A DNA stretch of 50,706 nt from Tannerella sp. oral taxon 808 (GCA_002890585.1 MIQB01000009.1:1-50706); one strand, 5' to 3'. Numbered from the stretch's first letter, positions 17,180 to 25,196 are shown. Translations and numbers: made by a program. The notes: generated by a model not told the origin, from the letters alone.

Positions 17180-18418
17180 ATGCAATACAACCTGAAAGCC
17201 CCCGACCTGTTGCGCGCCGACGTCACGTTGCCGGCCTCGAAGAGCATCAGCAACCGCGTCTCCATCCTCTCCGCGCTCTCATCCGGCGATGCGCCCCTAC
17301 GCAACCTGGCCGATAGCGACGACGGCCGCGCCCTGCAACGTGCACTCACGTCTGAAGACGAGACCGTCGACATCGGCGCCGCAGGCACGGCCATGCGTTT
17401 CCTTACGGCTTACTTCGCCGCTCGGCCCGGCCGGACGTGCCTGCTGACGGGCTCTGAACGCATGCGTCGCCGCCCCATCGGTCTGCTCGTTGATGCCCTG
17501 CGGACGCTGGGGGCTGACATCGCGTATGCTGGCAACGAGGGTTATCCGCCGCTGCGCATCGTGGGGCGGCGGTTGCGTGGCGGCGAGGTGACGATGGATA
17601 GCGGCGTCAGTTCGCAATTCCTCTCCGCCCTGCTGATGGTCGCGCCGACGATGGAGCACGGTCTACGGCTGCGGCTGACGGGCGAGACGGTTTCGGAGAC
17701 TTATCTACGGATGACGGTGGGGCTGATGCGTCGCTTCGGTGTGGAGGTGACGGAGACGGACGACGGGCGGACGTTCGCGGTGGCGCCGCAGCCGATCCGC
17801 GCCGTGCCTTTCACCGTGGAGGCCGACTGGAGCGCGGCGTCGTATTGGTATGAAATGATGGCGCTCACCCGTGACGCTTCGGCGACGGTGCTGTTGCGAG
17901 GCCTCACCCGCGACAGTCTGCAAGGCGATGCCGCCATTGCTGAGCTATTCGAGCGCCTCGGCGTGCGCACCACCTTCACCGACTTGGGCGTGCGCTTAAA
18001 CCGACGCCCCGACTTCTGCCTGCCCACGAGCTTCACGTGCGACTGTGTGCTGATCCCCGATATGGCGCAGACGCTCGTCGTGACGTGTGCTGCACTTGGC
18101 CTGCCCTTCCGCTTCGACGGCCTGCAGAGCCTGCGCATCAAGGAGACGGATCGGCTGGCAGCTTTGCAAACCGAGCTGCGCAAGTTCGGCTTCGTCCTTA
18201 CGGAGCACGACGGCTGCACACTCCTGTGGGACGGCACGCGTTGCCCCGAGGAGGCTGCACCCGTGGTCGCCACGTACGACGATCACCGTATGGCAATGGC
18301 TTTCGCGCCGCTCGCACTGCGTCGGGCCAGGGGCGTCACCATCGCGCAGCCCGAGGTGGTCACGAAGAGTTACCCCCGCTTCTGGGACGACCTCCGCACC
18401 GCGGGCTTTCGTTTCTGA
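17180..18418 (+). CDS. aroA: 3-phosphoshikimate 1-carboxyvinyltransferase (EPSP synthase)
   Basis: The 412-aa enzyme joins PEP to shikimate-3-phosphate in the shikimate pathway to aromatic amino acids. Visible motifs are LPASKSISNRVSIL at about 16-29 (shikimate-3-phosphate binding), DIGAAGTAMRFLTA at about 61-74 (the family's LGNAGTAMR region), and the C-terminal RIKETDRLAAL and DDHRMAMAFAPLAL blocks. In the LGNAGTA-equivalent the first part reads DIGAAGTA, with Ala replacing Asn, as in other Bacteroidetes AroA. It begins 27 nt after element G and is followed after 30 nt by the next gene on the same strand. Confidence 0.95.
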   Translation: MQYNLKAPDLLRADVTLPASKSISNRVSILSALSSGDAPLRNLADSDDGRALQRALTSEDETVDIGAAGTAMRFLTAYFAARPGRTCLLTGSERMRRRPIGLLVDALRTLGADIAYAGNEGYPPLRIVGRRLRGGEVTMDSGVSSQFLSALLMVAPTMEHGLRLRLTGETVSETYLRMTVGLMRRFGVEVTETDDGRTFAVAPQPIRAVPFTVEADWSAASYWYEMMALTRDASATVLLRGLTRDSLQGDAAIAELFERLGVRTTFTDLGVRLNRRPDFCLPTSFTCDCVLIPDMAQTLVVTCAALGLPFRFDGLQSLRIKETDRLAALQTELRKFGFVLTEHDGCTLLWDGTRCPEEAAPVVATYDDHRMAMAFAPLALRRARGVTIAQPEVVTKSYPRFWDDLRTAGFRF

Positions 18419-18447
18419 CTTTTCATTTTTCGTTTTTTCGTTTCACC
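18419..18447. repeat. 7-bp satellite TTTTCGT/TTTTCAT
   Basis: The 29-nt gap between aroA and the next start codon consists of TTTTC-based heptamers. The same kind of sequence lies at 2113-2138 (opposite orientation) and 41196-41221. Confidence 0.65.
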
Positions 18448-18933
18448 ATGTGGTACATCTTGATAAGCATCGTTGTGTTAGGTCTCGTGGCCGCCGGTCT
18501 GGGGCAATGGGATCGGCGCCGGCGTAGGCGGATGGTTGAGCGGGGCGAGATTGCCTCGATGGAAGAAGAGGAGGCGCCGGTGGCCGTACCGACGGGATGT
18601 TGCGGGCAACACGAAGTGTGCGAGCGCGACAGCCTCTTGGCCGCCGTCGCCGCCGGTAAACAGGTGGAGTATTACGACGATGAAGAGTTAGACGCGTATC
18701 GCGGCACGCCCTCCGACGCCTATACCGAACCGGCTGTGGAGGAGTTTCGCGAAGTGCTCTACACCCTGCGCGAAGCCGACGTCCCCGGCTGGGTGCGCAG
18801 CCTGCAACTCCGCGGCATTGCCCTGCCCGACGCACTGAAAGACGAGACCTTGCTCATCGTAGAAGAGTTGCGAGAGAAGGCCACAAAAACCTCCCCTCCC
18901 CACCCACTCAACCTATTCACCGAAACATCATAA
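18448..18933 (+). CDS. Conserved membrane-anchored protein of unknown function
   Basis: The 161-aa product starts at the ATG at 18448 (MWYILISIVVLGLVAAGLG), giving one N-terminal transmembrane helix followed by a basic RRRRRR stretch, so the rest should be cytoplasmic. Longer readings that start inside aroA are in its other frame and are rejected. Next come an acidic stretch (SMEEEEAP), a cysteine cluster TGCCGQHEVC at about residues 50-60 that could bind metal, and a well-structured C-terminal part with YYDDEELDAYRG and VEEFREVLYTLR. I recall similar proteins upstream of lolD-type genes in other Bacteroidales, but know of no proven role. lolD follows after 15 nt. Confidence 0.78.
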   Translation: MWYILISIVVLGLVAAGLGQWDRRRRRRMVERGEIASMEEEEAPVAVPTGCCGQHEVCERDSLLAAVAAGKQVEYYDDEELDAYRGTPSDAYTEPAVEEFREVLYTLREADVPGWVRSLQLRGIALPDALKDETLLIVEELREKATKTSPPHPLNLFTETS

Positions 18934-18948
18934 CCCCACCCATTCCCC

Positions 18949-19599
18949 ATGATCCAAACCCACGCCATCACCAAGCGTTTCGACCGCTTGCAGATCCTCA
19001 AAGGCATCGACCTGGAAGTGCATGACCACGAGATCGTCGCCATCGTCGGGCCCAGCGGCGCCGGCAAAACCACCCTGCTGCAGATCGTCGGCACACTCGA
19101 CCGACCCGACTCCGGCTCCGTCTGCATCGACGGCGTCGACCCCTTCTCCCTCGGCGAACGACGCATGGCTGCCTTCCGTAACCAACACATCGGATTCGTC
19201 TTCCAGTTTCACCGCCTCCTGCCCGAGTTCACCGCCCTTGAGAACGTCATGATCCCCGCACTCATCGCCCGCGACTCCGCCCAGGAGGCCGAACGCAAGG
19301 CGCGCGAACTGCTCGACTTCCTCCGCCTCTCCGACCGCATCGCCCACAAGCCGGCCGAGCTCTCCGGTGGCGAAAAACAACGCGTCGCCGTGGCCCGAGC
19401 CCTCATCAACCACCCCAGCGTCGTCTTGGCCGACGAGCCCTCCGGAAGCCTCGACTCGCACAGCAAGGACGAGCTCCACTCGCTCTTCTTCGACCTTCGG
19501 AGCGAGCTCGGCCAGACCTTCGTCATCGTCACACACGACGAGCAACTCGCCGCCCAAGCCGACCGCACCATACGCATGAGGGATGGCATCATCCTATGA
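18949..19599 (+). CDS. lolD: ABC transporter ATP-binding protein, LolD-like
   Basis: The 216-aa protein is a stand-alone ATPase of the MacB/LolD (type VII) class. It has Walker A GPSGAGKT at about 34-41, the Q-loop in FVFQFHRLLPEF, signature LSGGEKQR at 138-145, Walker B VVLADEP at 158-164, and the switch His in VTHDEQ. The LolD-typical FQFHRLLPEFTALENV segment supports a role in releasing lipoproteins from the inner membrane. The permease partners LolC/LolE are not next to it, as is common in Bacteroidetes. It is probably co-transcribed with the preceding membrane-anchored gene. Confidence 0.9.
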   Translation: MIQTHAITKRFDRLQILKGIDLEVHDHEIVAIVGPSGAGKTTLLQIVGTLDRPDSGSVCIDGVDPFSLGERRMAAFRNQHIGFVFQFHRLLPEFTALENVMIPALIARDSAQEAERKARELLDFLRLSDRIAHKPAELSGGEKQRVAVARALINHPSVVLADEPSGSLDSHSKDELHSLFFDLRSELGQTFVIVTHDEQLAAQADRTIRMRDGIIL

Positions 19600-19633
19600 C
19601 GCCACCCCTCAACAACTCCCCCCCTGGCGGATC

Positions 19634-20032
19634 CTACTTCCCAGCCTGGTATTTCTCCCAGCCTAAGTAGCCCGCCTTCAGGTTATACACCTTCGTGAAG
19701 CCCGCCTCTCTCAACAGCTGCGCCGCACGCAGGCTCCGCTTGCCGCTGCGGCAATACACCGCCACCGGACGCTGCGGATCCAGCTCCTTCGCGGCACGCT
19801 CCGTGAAGTTCGGCGCCATCACATCGATCAGCAGCGCCTCGCCGATGTGCCCCGAGGCATATTCGCTCGCCCGACGCACATCCACCAACTGCACCGCCGC
19901 GTCGCGCGCCAGCAGCGCTTCAAATTCAGCCGCCGACAGCGACTCGACCCCCTTAGCCCCCGACGCGCAACCCGCCATCGTGAGCCACATAGACAGAAAT
20001 GACATAAGAATCTTGATCATTAGTACTTGCAT
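19634..20032 (-). CDS. Rhodanese-domain lipoprotein
   Basis: The 132-aa product carries a lipoprotein signal (TMAGC, Cys22 from the first ATG; an internal ATG at 20020 gives an equally plausible start) followed by a single rhodanese domain. The active-site loop VYCRSGKRS with Cys94 and the DVRRASEYASGHIGEALLID segment are intact, so it should be a catalytically competent sulfurtransferase or persulfide carrier on the periplasmic side of a membrane. It is convergent with lolD (34 nt apart). A -7-like box, TACATTTG on the - strand, lies at 20047-20054. Confidence 0.9.
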   Translation of the reverse strand: MQVLMIKILMSFLSMWLTMAGCASGAKGVESLSAAEFEALLARDAAVQLVDVRRASEYASGHIGEALLIDVMAPNFTERAAKELDPQRPVAVYCRSGKRSLRAAQLLREAGFTKVYNLKAGYLGWEKYQAGK

Positions 20033-20046
20033 TAAAATTTTTCGGG

Positions 20047-20054
20047 GCCAAATG
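20047..20054 (-). promoter_or_regulatory. -7 element of the rhodanese lipoprotein promoter
   Basis: Reads TACATTTG on the - strand, 15 nt before the first start codon. No clear -33 element. Confidence 0.5.
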
Positions 20055-20077
20055 TAACCGAGCCATTCGCCCCGCCC

Positions 20078-20137
20078 CCTAACTACTTATAACTACCCTT
20101 TAACTACCTGCGGTCGCAAGGCCGCATAACTACCTCA
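20078..20137. repeat. TAACTAC-type tract with embedded hairpin
   Basis: Repeated TAACTAC blocks spaced 10-12 nt apart, with TGCGGTCGCAAGGCCGCA (7-bp stem, GCAA tetraloop) in the middle, end at the start codon of the Nim-like gene. Confidence 0.7.
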
Positions 20138-20659
20138 ATGATGAACTTCGACAACACCACCGTCCGCAGGCAAGATCGCCTCCTCGACGAGGCCCACGCC
20201 CGGCAAATCCTCCGCCATGGCGAATACGGCTTCCTCGCCCTCGTCGAGACCCGCGCCGACCTCCCCGCCGGCTACGGCATCCCCATCAATTACGCCTGGG
20301 AAGAGGCCGCCGACCGCATCTACCTGCACTGCGCCCCCGCGGGCCACAAGCTCCGCTGCATCGATCAGCGCCCGCTGGTCACCTTCACCGTCGTCGGCCA
20401 CACGCGCGTCGTACCTGCCGGTTTCACCACCGCCTACGAGAGCATCCTGCTGCGCGGCCACGCCCTCCACGGCCTGCCCCTCGAGGAACGTATGCACGCC
20501 CTCGAGCTCATCATCGACAAATACAGCCCCGACGACAAGGCCATCGGCCTCCGGTACGCCGAAAAGTCGTTCCACCGCACAGAGATCATCCGCATCGACA
20601 TCGATAGCGCCAGCGGTAAGCAGAAAATCATTCGCGCAGCGGCCGCCACGCCCGACTGA
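20138..20659 (+). CDS. Nim-like FMN-binding protein of the pyridoxamine 5'-phosphate oxidase fold
   Basis: The 173-aa product matches the split-barrel flavoprotein family that includes NimA nitroimidazole reductases. The HCAPAGHKLRCIDQRP segment at about 64-79 includes His70, at the position of the NimA cofactor-site histidine, and GYGIPINYAWEE is the strand entering the flavin site. Chromosomal relatives are common in Bacteroidales and most are not shown to confer metronidazole resistance, so no resistance is claimed. The ATG at 20138 and the next at 20141 are equally usable. The start is preceded by a TAACTAC-type tract with the hairpin TGCGGTCGCAAGGCCGCA. Confidence 0.88.
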   Translation: MMNFDNTTVRRQDRLLDEAHARQILRHGEYGFLALVETRADLPAGYGIPINYAWEEAADRIYLHCAPAGHKLRCIDQRPLVTFTVVGHTRVVPAGFTTAYESILLRGHALHGLPLEERMHALELIIDKYSPDDKAIGLRYAEKSFHRTEIIRIDIDSASGKQKIIRAAAATPD

Positions 20660-20699
20660 CGCCTCTTTTTGCCCCTTTTCATACGTCGAACTTACGTCA

Positions 20700-21020
20700 C
20701 TTACGACCCAGCGGCTCGGCATGCGACATGCCAGCGCCACTTTTGATCCAGCGGCTCCGTCATGCGACATGCCAGCGATACTTTCGATCCAGCGGCTCCG
20801 TCATGCGACATGCCAGCGATACTTTCGATCCAGCGGCCCCGTCATGCGACATGCCAGCACTACTTTTGATCCAGCGGCCTCGGCATGCGACATGCCAGCG
20901 TCACTTTCGATCCAGCGGCCCCGTCATGCGACATGCCAGCTCACTTTCGACCCAGCGGCCCCGTCATGCGACATGCCAGCTCACTTTCGACCCAGCGGCT
21001 CGGCAATCGAGTTGCCAGCG
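20700..21020. repeat. Tandem array H, 41-bp unit, 8 copies
   Basis: The ATGCGACATGCC landmark recurs at 20721, 20762, 20803, 20844, 20885, 20926, 20966 and (degenerate) 21005, so the spacing is 41 five times and then 40 and 39. Each unit contains GGCATGCGACATGCC or a one-base variant. In the last copy both arms have changed together (GGCAATCGAGTTGCC). The array sits between the convergent Nim-like gene and tsf, flanked by direct repeats ACGTCGAACTTACGT (20686) and ACGTCGAACTCACGT (21042). No gene in 20660-21283. Confidence 0.95.
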
Positions 21021-21098
21021 AATAAAAAACGGAGATCCCTAACGTCGAACTCACGTTATAAATAGGGTGCTTGCTGAAATCGCTTGCTTGCCCTTCGG

Positions 21099-21143
21099 AT
21101 AAAAAAGAAGCCCTGTCCCCGGATGAACGAGGGCAGGGCTTTA
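21099..21143 (-). terminator. Terminator of the rplM-rpsI-rpsB-tsf operon
   Basis: On the - strand AAAGCCCTGCCCTCG and the GGGGACAGGGCTTC arm form a 9-10-bp stem, followed by TTTTTT. Confidence 0.85.
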
Positions 21144-21283
21144 TGGAAAAAGGCTCGACAGCGCGCGAAGTTTACTGCGCCGTCAAAGTTCGGAGGGGGG
21201 ATTCTTCAGGGGGGGATGCTTCTTGTTTTTCCTTCAGACGAGGGGAAACTGTAGAGTGGCATGCCCGAAGAGGCCCCGGTGTA

Positions 21284-22108
21284 TCAATCAACGTTCAGCG
21301 TGACGCGCTTGAAGGCCGTTACGGTGAGCGTTTTGCTGTGCTGTTGCAGGTATTGCTGTACGGTCAGCTTCGAATCCTTGACGTACTCCTGCTGCAGTAG
21401 CGTGTTCTCCTTGAAATACTTCTGGAGCGCGCCTTCAGCGATGCGGTCGAGCAGCGCCTCGGGCTTGCCAGCCTGGCGCGCCTTGTCGCGGGCCACCTCA
21501 CGCTCAGTCTCGAGCACATGGGCGGGCACCTCGTCCGGTGTTACGGCGACGGGGTTCATCGCGGCTACTTGCATGGCGATCTCGCGCGCCACTTGGTGAT
21601 CCACCGGCTCGTTGAAGGCCACGATCGAGGCCAGCTTGTTGCCCGGGTGGATGTATGACACGGTGGCAGCGCCCTTGACGAACTCGTAATAGCCGAGCTC
21701 CATCTTCTCGCCCGTCACGCCGATGCGATCCGTGATGTGGTTTTCCACCGTTCGCCCTTCTTTCAGCGTGGTGGCGAGCAGTGCCTCTTTGGTGGCCGGT
21801 CGGCCAGTCATGGCGGCGTTCAGGATGTCCTGTGTCAGTGCCACGAAGTCAGCATTCTTTGCCACAAAGTCAGTTTCACATTTCAGTGCGACGATGGCGG
21901 CAAAGTCGCCCTTGTCCGCAGCCAGCACGCAGCCCTCTGCTGCCTCGCGATCTGATCGTTTGGCTGCCACGGCTTGGCCTTTTTTGCGGATGATCTCCAT
22001 CGCCTTTTCAAAATCGTTACCGGCTTCTTCCAAAGCCTTCTTGCAATCCATCATCCCGGCCCCGCTCATCTTGCGCAGGTGGGTGATATCAGCCATTGTT
22101 ACTGCCAT
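21284..22108 (-). CDS. tsf: Translation elongation factor Ts
   Basis: EF-Ts exchanges GDP for GTP on EF-Tu. The 274-aa product has the N-terminal UBA-like domain with LRKMSGAGMMDCKKAL at about 11-26 and the core signature TDFVAKNADF at about 79-88, which contacts EF-Tu. A second ATG (MADITHLRK) four codons downstream is an equally plausible start. It follows rpsB after 40 nt on the same strand, the usual rpsB-tsf pairing, and is the last gene of the operon before a strong terminator. Confidence 0.96.
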   Translation of the reverse strand: MAVTMADITHLRKMSGAGMMDCKKALEEAGNDFEKAMEIIRKKGQAVAAKRSDREAAEGCVLAADKGDFAAIVALKCETDFVAKNADFVALTQDILNAAMTGRPATKEALLATTLKEGRTVENHITDRIGVTGEKMELGYYEFVKGAATVSYIHPGNKLASIVAFNEPVDHQVAREIAMQVAAMNPVAVTPDEVPAHVLETEREVARDKARQAGKPEALLDRIAEGALQKYFKENTLLQQEYVKDSKLTVQQYLQQHSKTLTVTAFKRVTLNVD

Positions 22109-22148
22109 ATTGCTATGATTCTCCTTCTGGTTTATTGGGGGTGATTCG

Positions 22149-23036
22149 TTATTCCTGTGGGGTGCTTTCTGGTGCGGCCTCGGGGGCTTCCGGTGCAGTC
22201 TCGGGTGCAGCGGGTTGGGGTTCGCTTGCCGGCTCGTCCTTCTTCGGGCGGCGGGCGTTCGACTTGGCTCGGCGGTCGCGGCGTGTGTTGTTATCCTTCT
22301 CGTCGTCTGCTTCGTCGCTGGCGCGTTCGCTTTCTTCCTTATCGCGTGCTTTACTCTCTTGCAGGCCTTCGTTGATGGCGTCGCAGAGGGCGGTTACGAT
22401 GATTTCTACGGACTTGGTGGCGTCGTCGTTAGCGGGGATCACGAAGTCTACATTGCTCGGGTCAGAGTTCGTGTCCACCATGGCGAAGACGGGTATGCCG
22501 AGGCGTTTTGCCTCGCTTACGGCGATGTGTTCCTTCAGTACGTCTACCACGAAGAGTGCGGCTGGCAGCCGGCCCATGTCTGCGATGGAGCCGAGCATCT
22601 TTTCCAGCTTGGCGCGCTGACGTGTGATCTGGAGTTTCTCTCTTTTGGAGAGGTTATCAAACGTGCCATCCTTGCTCATCTTGTCGATGGTGGACATCTT
22701 CTTGACGGCCTTACGGATGGTGGGGAAGTTGGTGAGCATGCCGCCCGGCCACCGCTCGATGACGTAGGGCATGCCCACGGCTGCGGCCTTCTCGGCTACG
22801 ATCTGCTTGGCTTGCTTCTTTGTGGCTACGAAGAGGATGCGTCCCCTTCCTGCGGCGATGTTCTTGAGTGCCTCGGCGGCCTCGTCGACCTTCGCGGCCG
22901 TCTTATACAGATCGATGATGTGAATACCGTTTCGCTCCATGAAGATGTATGGAGCCATGGCTGGGTTCCACTTTCTTTTTAAGTGTCCGAAGTGGACGCC
23001 AGCCTCTAATAACTGCTCGAAATTAAGTCTTGACAT
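22149..23036 (-). CDS. rpsB: 30S ribosomal protein S2 with acidic C-terminal extension
   Basis: S2 is assembled late into the small subunit near S1. The core, residues 1 to about 225, is typical: LLEAGVHFGHLKRKWNP, the APYIFMERNGIHIIDL region, RWPGGMLTNFPTIRK, and the FVIPANDDATKSVE segment. About 70 further residues form a low-complexity tail, first mixed charged (Asp/Glu/Arg/Lys) and then Pro/Glu/Ala-rich (EPASEPQPAAPETAPEAP). Such tails occur in other Bacteroidetes S2 proteins and are probably disordered. The 182-nt gap upstream may hold a leader RNA. Confidence 0.96.
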   Translation of the reverse strand: MSRLNFEQLLEAGVHFGHLKRKWNPAMAPYIFMERNGIHIIDLYKTAAKVDEAAEALKNIAAGRGRILFVATKKQAKQIVAEKAAAVGMPYVIERWPGGMLTNFPTIRKAVKKMSTIDKMSKDGTFDNLSKREKLQITRQRAKLEKMLGSIADMGRLPAALFVVDVLKEHIAVSEAKRLGIPVFAMVDTNSDPSNVDFVIPANDDATKSVEIIVTALCDAINEGLQESKARDKEESERASDEADDEKDNNTRRDRRAKSNARRPKKDEPASEPQPAAPETAPEAPEAAPESTPQE

Positions 23037-23218
23037 TTCTCTTGGTTTATGATCGTTTACATTCTCTGTTTCGTAGAATCAATCGCCCGGTAGCCCCGCG
23101 GCATTCGCATGCAGCGAGCGTCCGTGTGATTTAGATACTAAACGCCTATCTCTCTCTTTCTGGGTCGAGAGGGGGAGGGGGGGGAGTGCAGACAAACGTG
23201 TGGTGTGTGTGGTATACA
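23037..23218 (-). promoter_or_regulatory. Long rpsI-rpsB intergenic leader, possible S2 autoregulatory RNA
   Basis: This 182-nt gap is unusual for an operon in which other gaps are 7-40 nt. It contains a GC-rich structured stretch (on the - strand GCTCGCTGCATGCGAATGC followed by CCGCGGGGC) about 80-110 nt before the rpsB start, and a C-rich tract after rpsI. A leader bound by S2 would fit the position; I could not match it to a named RNA family. Confidence 0.35.
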
Positions 23219-23605
23219 TCAACGTTTACTGAACTGGAAGCGCTTGCGTGCTTTGGGACGTCCTGGCTTCTTGCGTTCCACCTCGCGGGGGTCACGGGTC
23301 ACGAAGCCCTCGGCCTTCAGTGCTGGCTTCGATTCGGGATTGATCTTAATCAACGCCCGGGTGATGGCCAGTCGGGCAGCTTCTGATTGCCCCTTGAAGC
23401 CTCCGCCCACAAGGTTCAGCTTGATGTCGTACTGTTCGGCCACGTTGAGGGTGTTCAGGGGCTGCTTTACGACGAATTGCAGGATGGAGGAGGGGAAATA
23501 GTCCGTCAGCTCGCGGTGATTGACCGTGATCTTCCCATTGCCTTCGCTGATGTACACGCGTGCGATGGCGGCTTTACGCCTTCCGATTGCATTTACTGTT
23601 TCCAT
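23219..23605 (-). CDS. rpsI: 30S ribosomal protein S9
   Basis: The 128-aa protein has the N-terminal METVNAIGRRKAAIARVYI, the conserved GGGFKGQSEAARLAITRAL block and the basic C-terminal tail RPKARKRFQFSKR that reaches the P-site tRNA. The last residues SKR are the universally conserved end of S9. It follows rplM with a 7-nt gap. Confidence 0.97.
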   Translation of the reverse strand: METVNAIGRRKAAIARVYISEGNGKITVNHRELTDYFPSSILQFVVKQPLNTLNVAEQYDIKLNLVGGGFKGQSEAARLAITRALIKINPESKPALKAEGFVTRDPREVERKKPGRPKARKRFQFSKR

Positions 23606-23612
23606 TGAATCT

Positions 23613-24068
23613 TCAATTGAGTGTGTTTATATCTATCGACTTGGGTTGCTGGGCTTCGTGCTTATGCTCCGGGCCGGCATATACATAGAGGTTGCTGAGC
23701 AGCTTGTCGCCCAAGCGATTCTTAGGCAGCATGCCCTTCACGACTTTACGGAAGAGGCGATCCTGGCCTTTGGCCATGAGGCGTGCGGGCGTTGTCTCGC
23801 GCTGCCCGCCGGGGTAGCCGGTGTAGCTCAAATAGACGCGATCAGTCCACTTATTGCCGGTCATATGGATCTTCTCGGCGTTGATCACGATGACATTGTC
23901 CCCACAGTCGACGTGCGGGGTGAAGTTGGGTTTGTACTTGCCGCGTAACAACTTGGCGATCTTGGTACACATCCGCCCCAACGTTTGGCCGTCTGCATCG
24001 ACGACCACCCATTCTTTGTTTACTGTTGCTTTGTTTGCAGAAATGGTCTTGTAGCTTAACGTATCCAC
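23613..24068 (-). CDS. rplM: 50S ribosomal protein L13 (GTG start)
   Basis: L13 is an early assembly protein of the large subunit. Starting at GTG 24068 the protein is 151 aa, beginning (M)DTLSYKTISANKATVNKEWVVVDA, exactly where Bacteroidetes L13 proteins begin; the upstream ATG at 24182 would add 38 untypical residues across the leader. The HMTGNKWTDRVYLSYTGYPGG and KGMLPKNRLG motifs are intact. It is the first gene of rplM-rpsI-rpsB-tsf. Confidence 0.95.
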   Translation of the reverse strand: MDTLSYKTISANKATVNKEWVVVDADGQTLGRMCTKIAKLLRGKYKPNFTPHVDCGDNVIVINAEKIHMTGNKWTDRVYLSYTGYPGGQRETTPARLMAKGQDRLFRKVVKGMLPKNRLGDKLLSNLYVYAGPEHKHEAQQPKSIDINTLN

Positions 24069-24201
24069 TGCTATTACTGAATTAGAAAATCTCACAAATG
24101 CCTTTTCGTCAGTCGGGGGGGGCTTCACGGACACAGAGAGAAGGCCCACTGGAACTGGCGCTAAAGGCGCTTTACTTAACACGTTGATAATAATCGGGTG
24201 G

Positions 24202-24231
24202 CAAAAGTAGACCTTTTCAATACATACGCAA
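24202..24231 (-). promoter_or_regulatory. Strong promoter of the rplM operon
   Basis: On the - strand: TTG at 24229-24231, exactly 19 nt spacer, and TACTTTTG at 24202-24209. This is a full match to the Bacteroidetes TTG-N19-TAnnTTTG arrangement. It leaves a leader of about 125 nt before the GTG start. Confidence 0.85.
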
Positions 24232-24287
24232 TTTCAACGAATACCCTGAAAAGCCTGCTTCAGTACACGGTTTGGGGCAGAAAAAAT

Positions 24288-24810
24288 GGCTCTATAATGG
24301 TTCGTATGGGTACGCGAACTTGAGTTTCCCGCAGACGAAATAGGCCATGTCAATAAAGTTTAGAGTGTTGGCAAAGCCTTTGGCGCGCCGCTTGGCCAAT
24401 TGTATCTTTTGATTGGGGGGCTTCGAGGATGCCCGTCGACGCTCGTCGACGGGCATTTCCGCAAGGAAAAACGCCAACGACGCTCGTCGACGGAGCATTT
24501 CCACAAGGAAAAACGCCAACGACGCTCGTCAACGGGCATTTCCGCAAGGAAAAACGCCAACGACGCTCGTCGACGGGGCTTTTCCTCAAGGGAAAACGCG
24601 AACGACGATCGTCGACGGGGCATTTCCGCAAACGACGCTCGTCGACGGGGCTTTTCCGCAAGGAAAAATGCGAACGACGATCGTCGACGAACATTTCTAT
24701 GTAATGGTCAATGATTAATTGCTAATGATGAATGGTGGGGCAGCGCTATATGGACTATTTCGTTTGCGGGAAACTCAAATTCGCGCACCCATACGAACCA
24801 TTATAGAGCC
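24288..24810. mobile_element. Array element I: 56-bp inverted ends around a 41-bp tandem array
   Basis: The ends 24288-24343 and 24755-24810 are 56-nt inverted repeats with only three mismatches, starting GGCTCTATAATGGTTCGTAT. Within lie seven copies of a 41-42-bp unit (GACGMTCGTC landmarks at 24438, 24479, 24521, 24562, 24604, 24634, 24676; one copy is shortened to 30 bp). Each unit carries GACG/CGTC and TTTTCCGCAAGGAAAA hairpins. The outer motif CTATAATGG..TGTATG is shared with element G although the internal repeats are unrelated. No plausible gene inside. It separates the rplM operon promoter from trxA. Confidence 0.8.
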
Positions 24811-24811
24811 G

Positions 24812-24854
24812 AAAAAAATCCGGAGGCAGATCGCTCATGGATCCGCCCCCGGAT
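24812..24854 (-). terminator. Terminator of trxA
   Basis: On the - strand ATCCGGGGGCGGATC pairs with GATCTGCCTCCGGAT through a long imperfect stem, followed by TTTTTTT. It abuts the right end of element I. Confidence 0.8.
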
Positions 24855-24881
24855 GGATGGAACTGCGGGGAAAAGGTGCGC

Positions 24882-25196
24882 TTAGAGCAGCTTATTCATC
24901 TTTTCCACAAAGGCGTTCTTCTGCGCGGCGCCCACTTGCTTATCCACCACCTGGCCGTCTTTGAAGAAGAGGACGGTGGGGATGTTGCGGATGCCATATT
25001 GTCCGACAACGGCGTCGTTCTCGTCCACATTGACTTTGCCGACGGTGATGCGGCTGTCGTATTCTTCGGCCAGCTCGTCGATGATGGGGCCTACCATGCG
25101 GCAGGGGCCACACCACTCTGCCCAAAAGTCGAGCACCACGGGGCGACCTGCGCCCAACACTTCCTTGTAGTTTGCATCTGATACGTTTACTACCAT
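24882..25196 (-). CDS. trxA: Thioredoxin
   Basis: A 104-aa cytoplasmic dithiol-disulfide oxidoreductase. The active site WCGPC is at about 28-32 in FWAEWCGPCRMVGP; the cis-proline (IPTVLFF) and KVNVDEN motifs are present, and there is no signal peptide. The start at 25196 is chosen because the longer reading (to 25751) runs through dnaE in another frame. It follows dnaE after 29 nt on the same strand. Confidence 0.96.
   Translation of the reverse strand: MVVNVSDANYKEVLGAGRPVVLDFWAEWCGPCRMVGPIIDELAEEYDSRITVGKVNVDENDAVVGQYGIRNIPTVLFFKDGQVVDKQVGAAQKNAFVEKMNKLL

Noticed and set aside
18037..18447. Fusion protein reading from inside aroA into the membrane-anchored gene
   Set aside because: The upstream part lies in another frame of aroA, is Arg/His-rich as expected for a shadow frame, and a good start with a membrane helix exists at 18448.
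20138..20659. Metronidazole resistance gene
   Set aside because: The fold and histidine match the Nim family, but many chromosomal relatives have no shown link to resistance, so only family membership is claimed.
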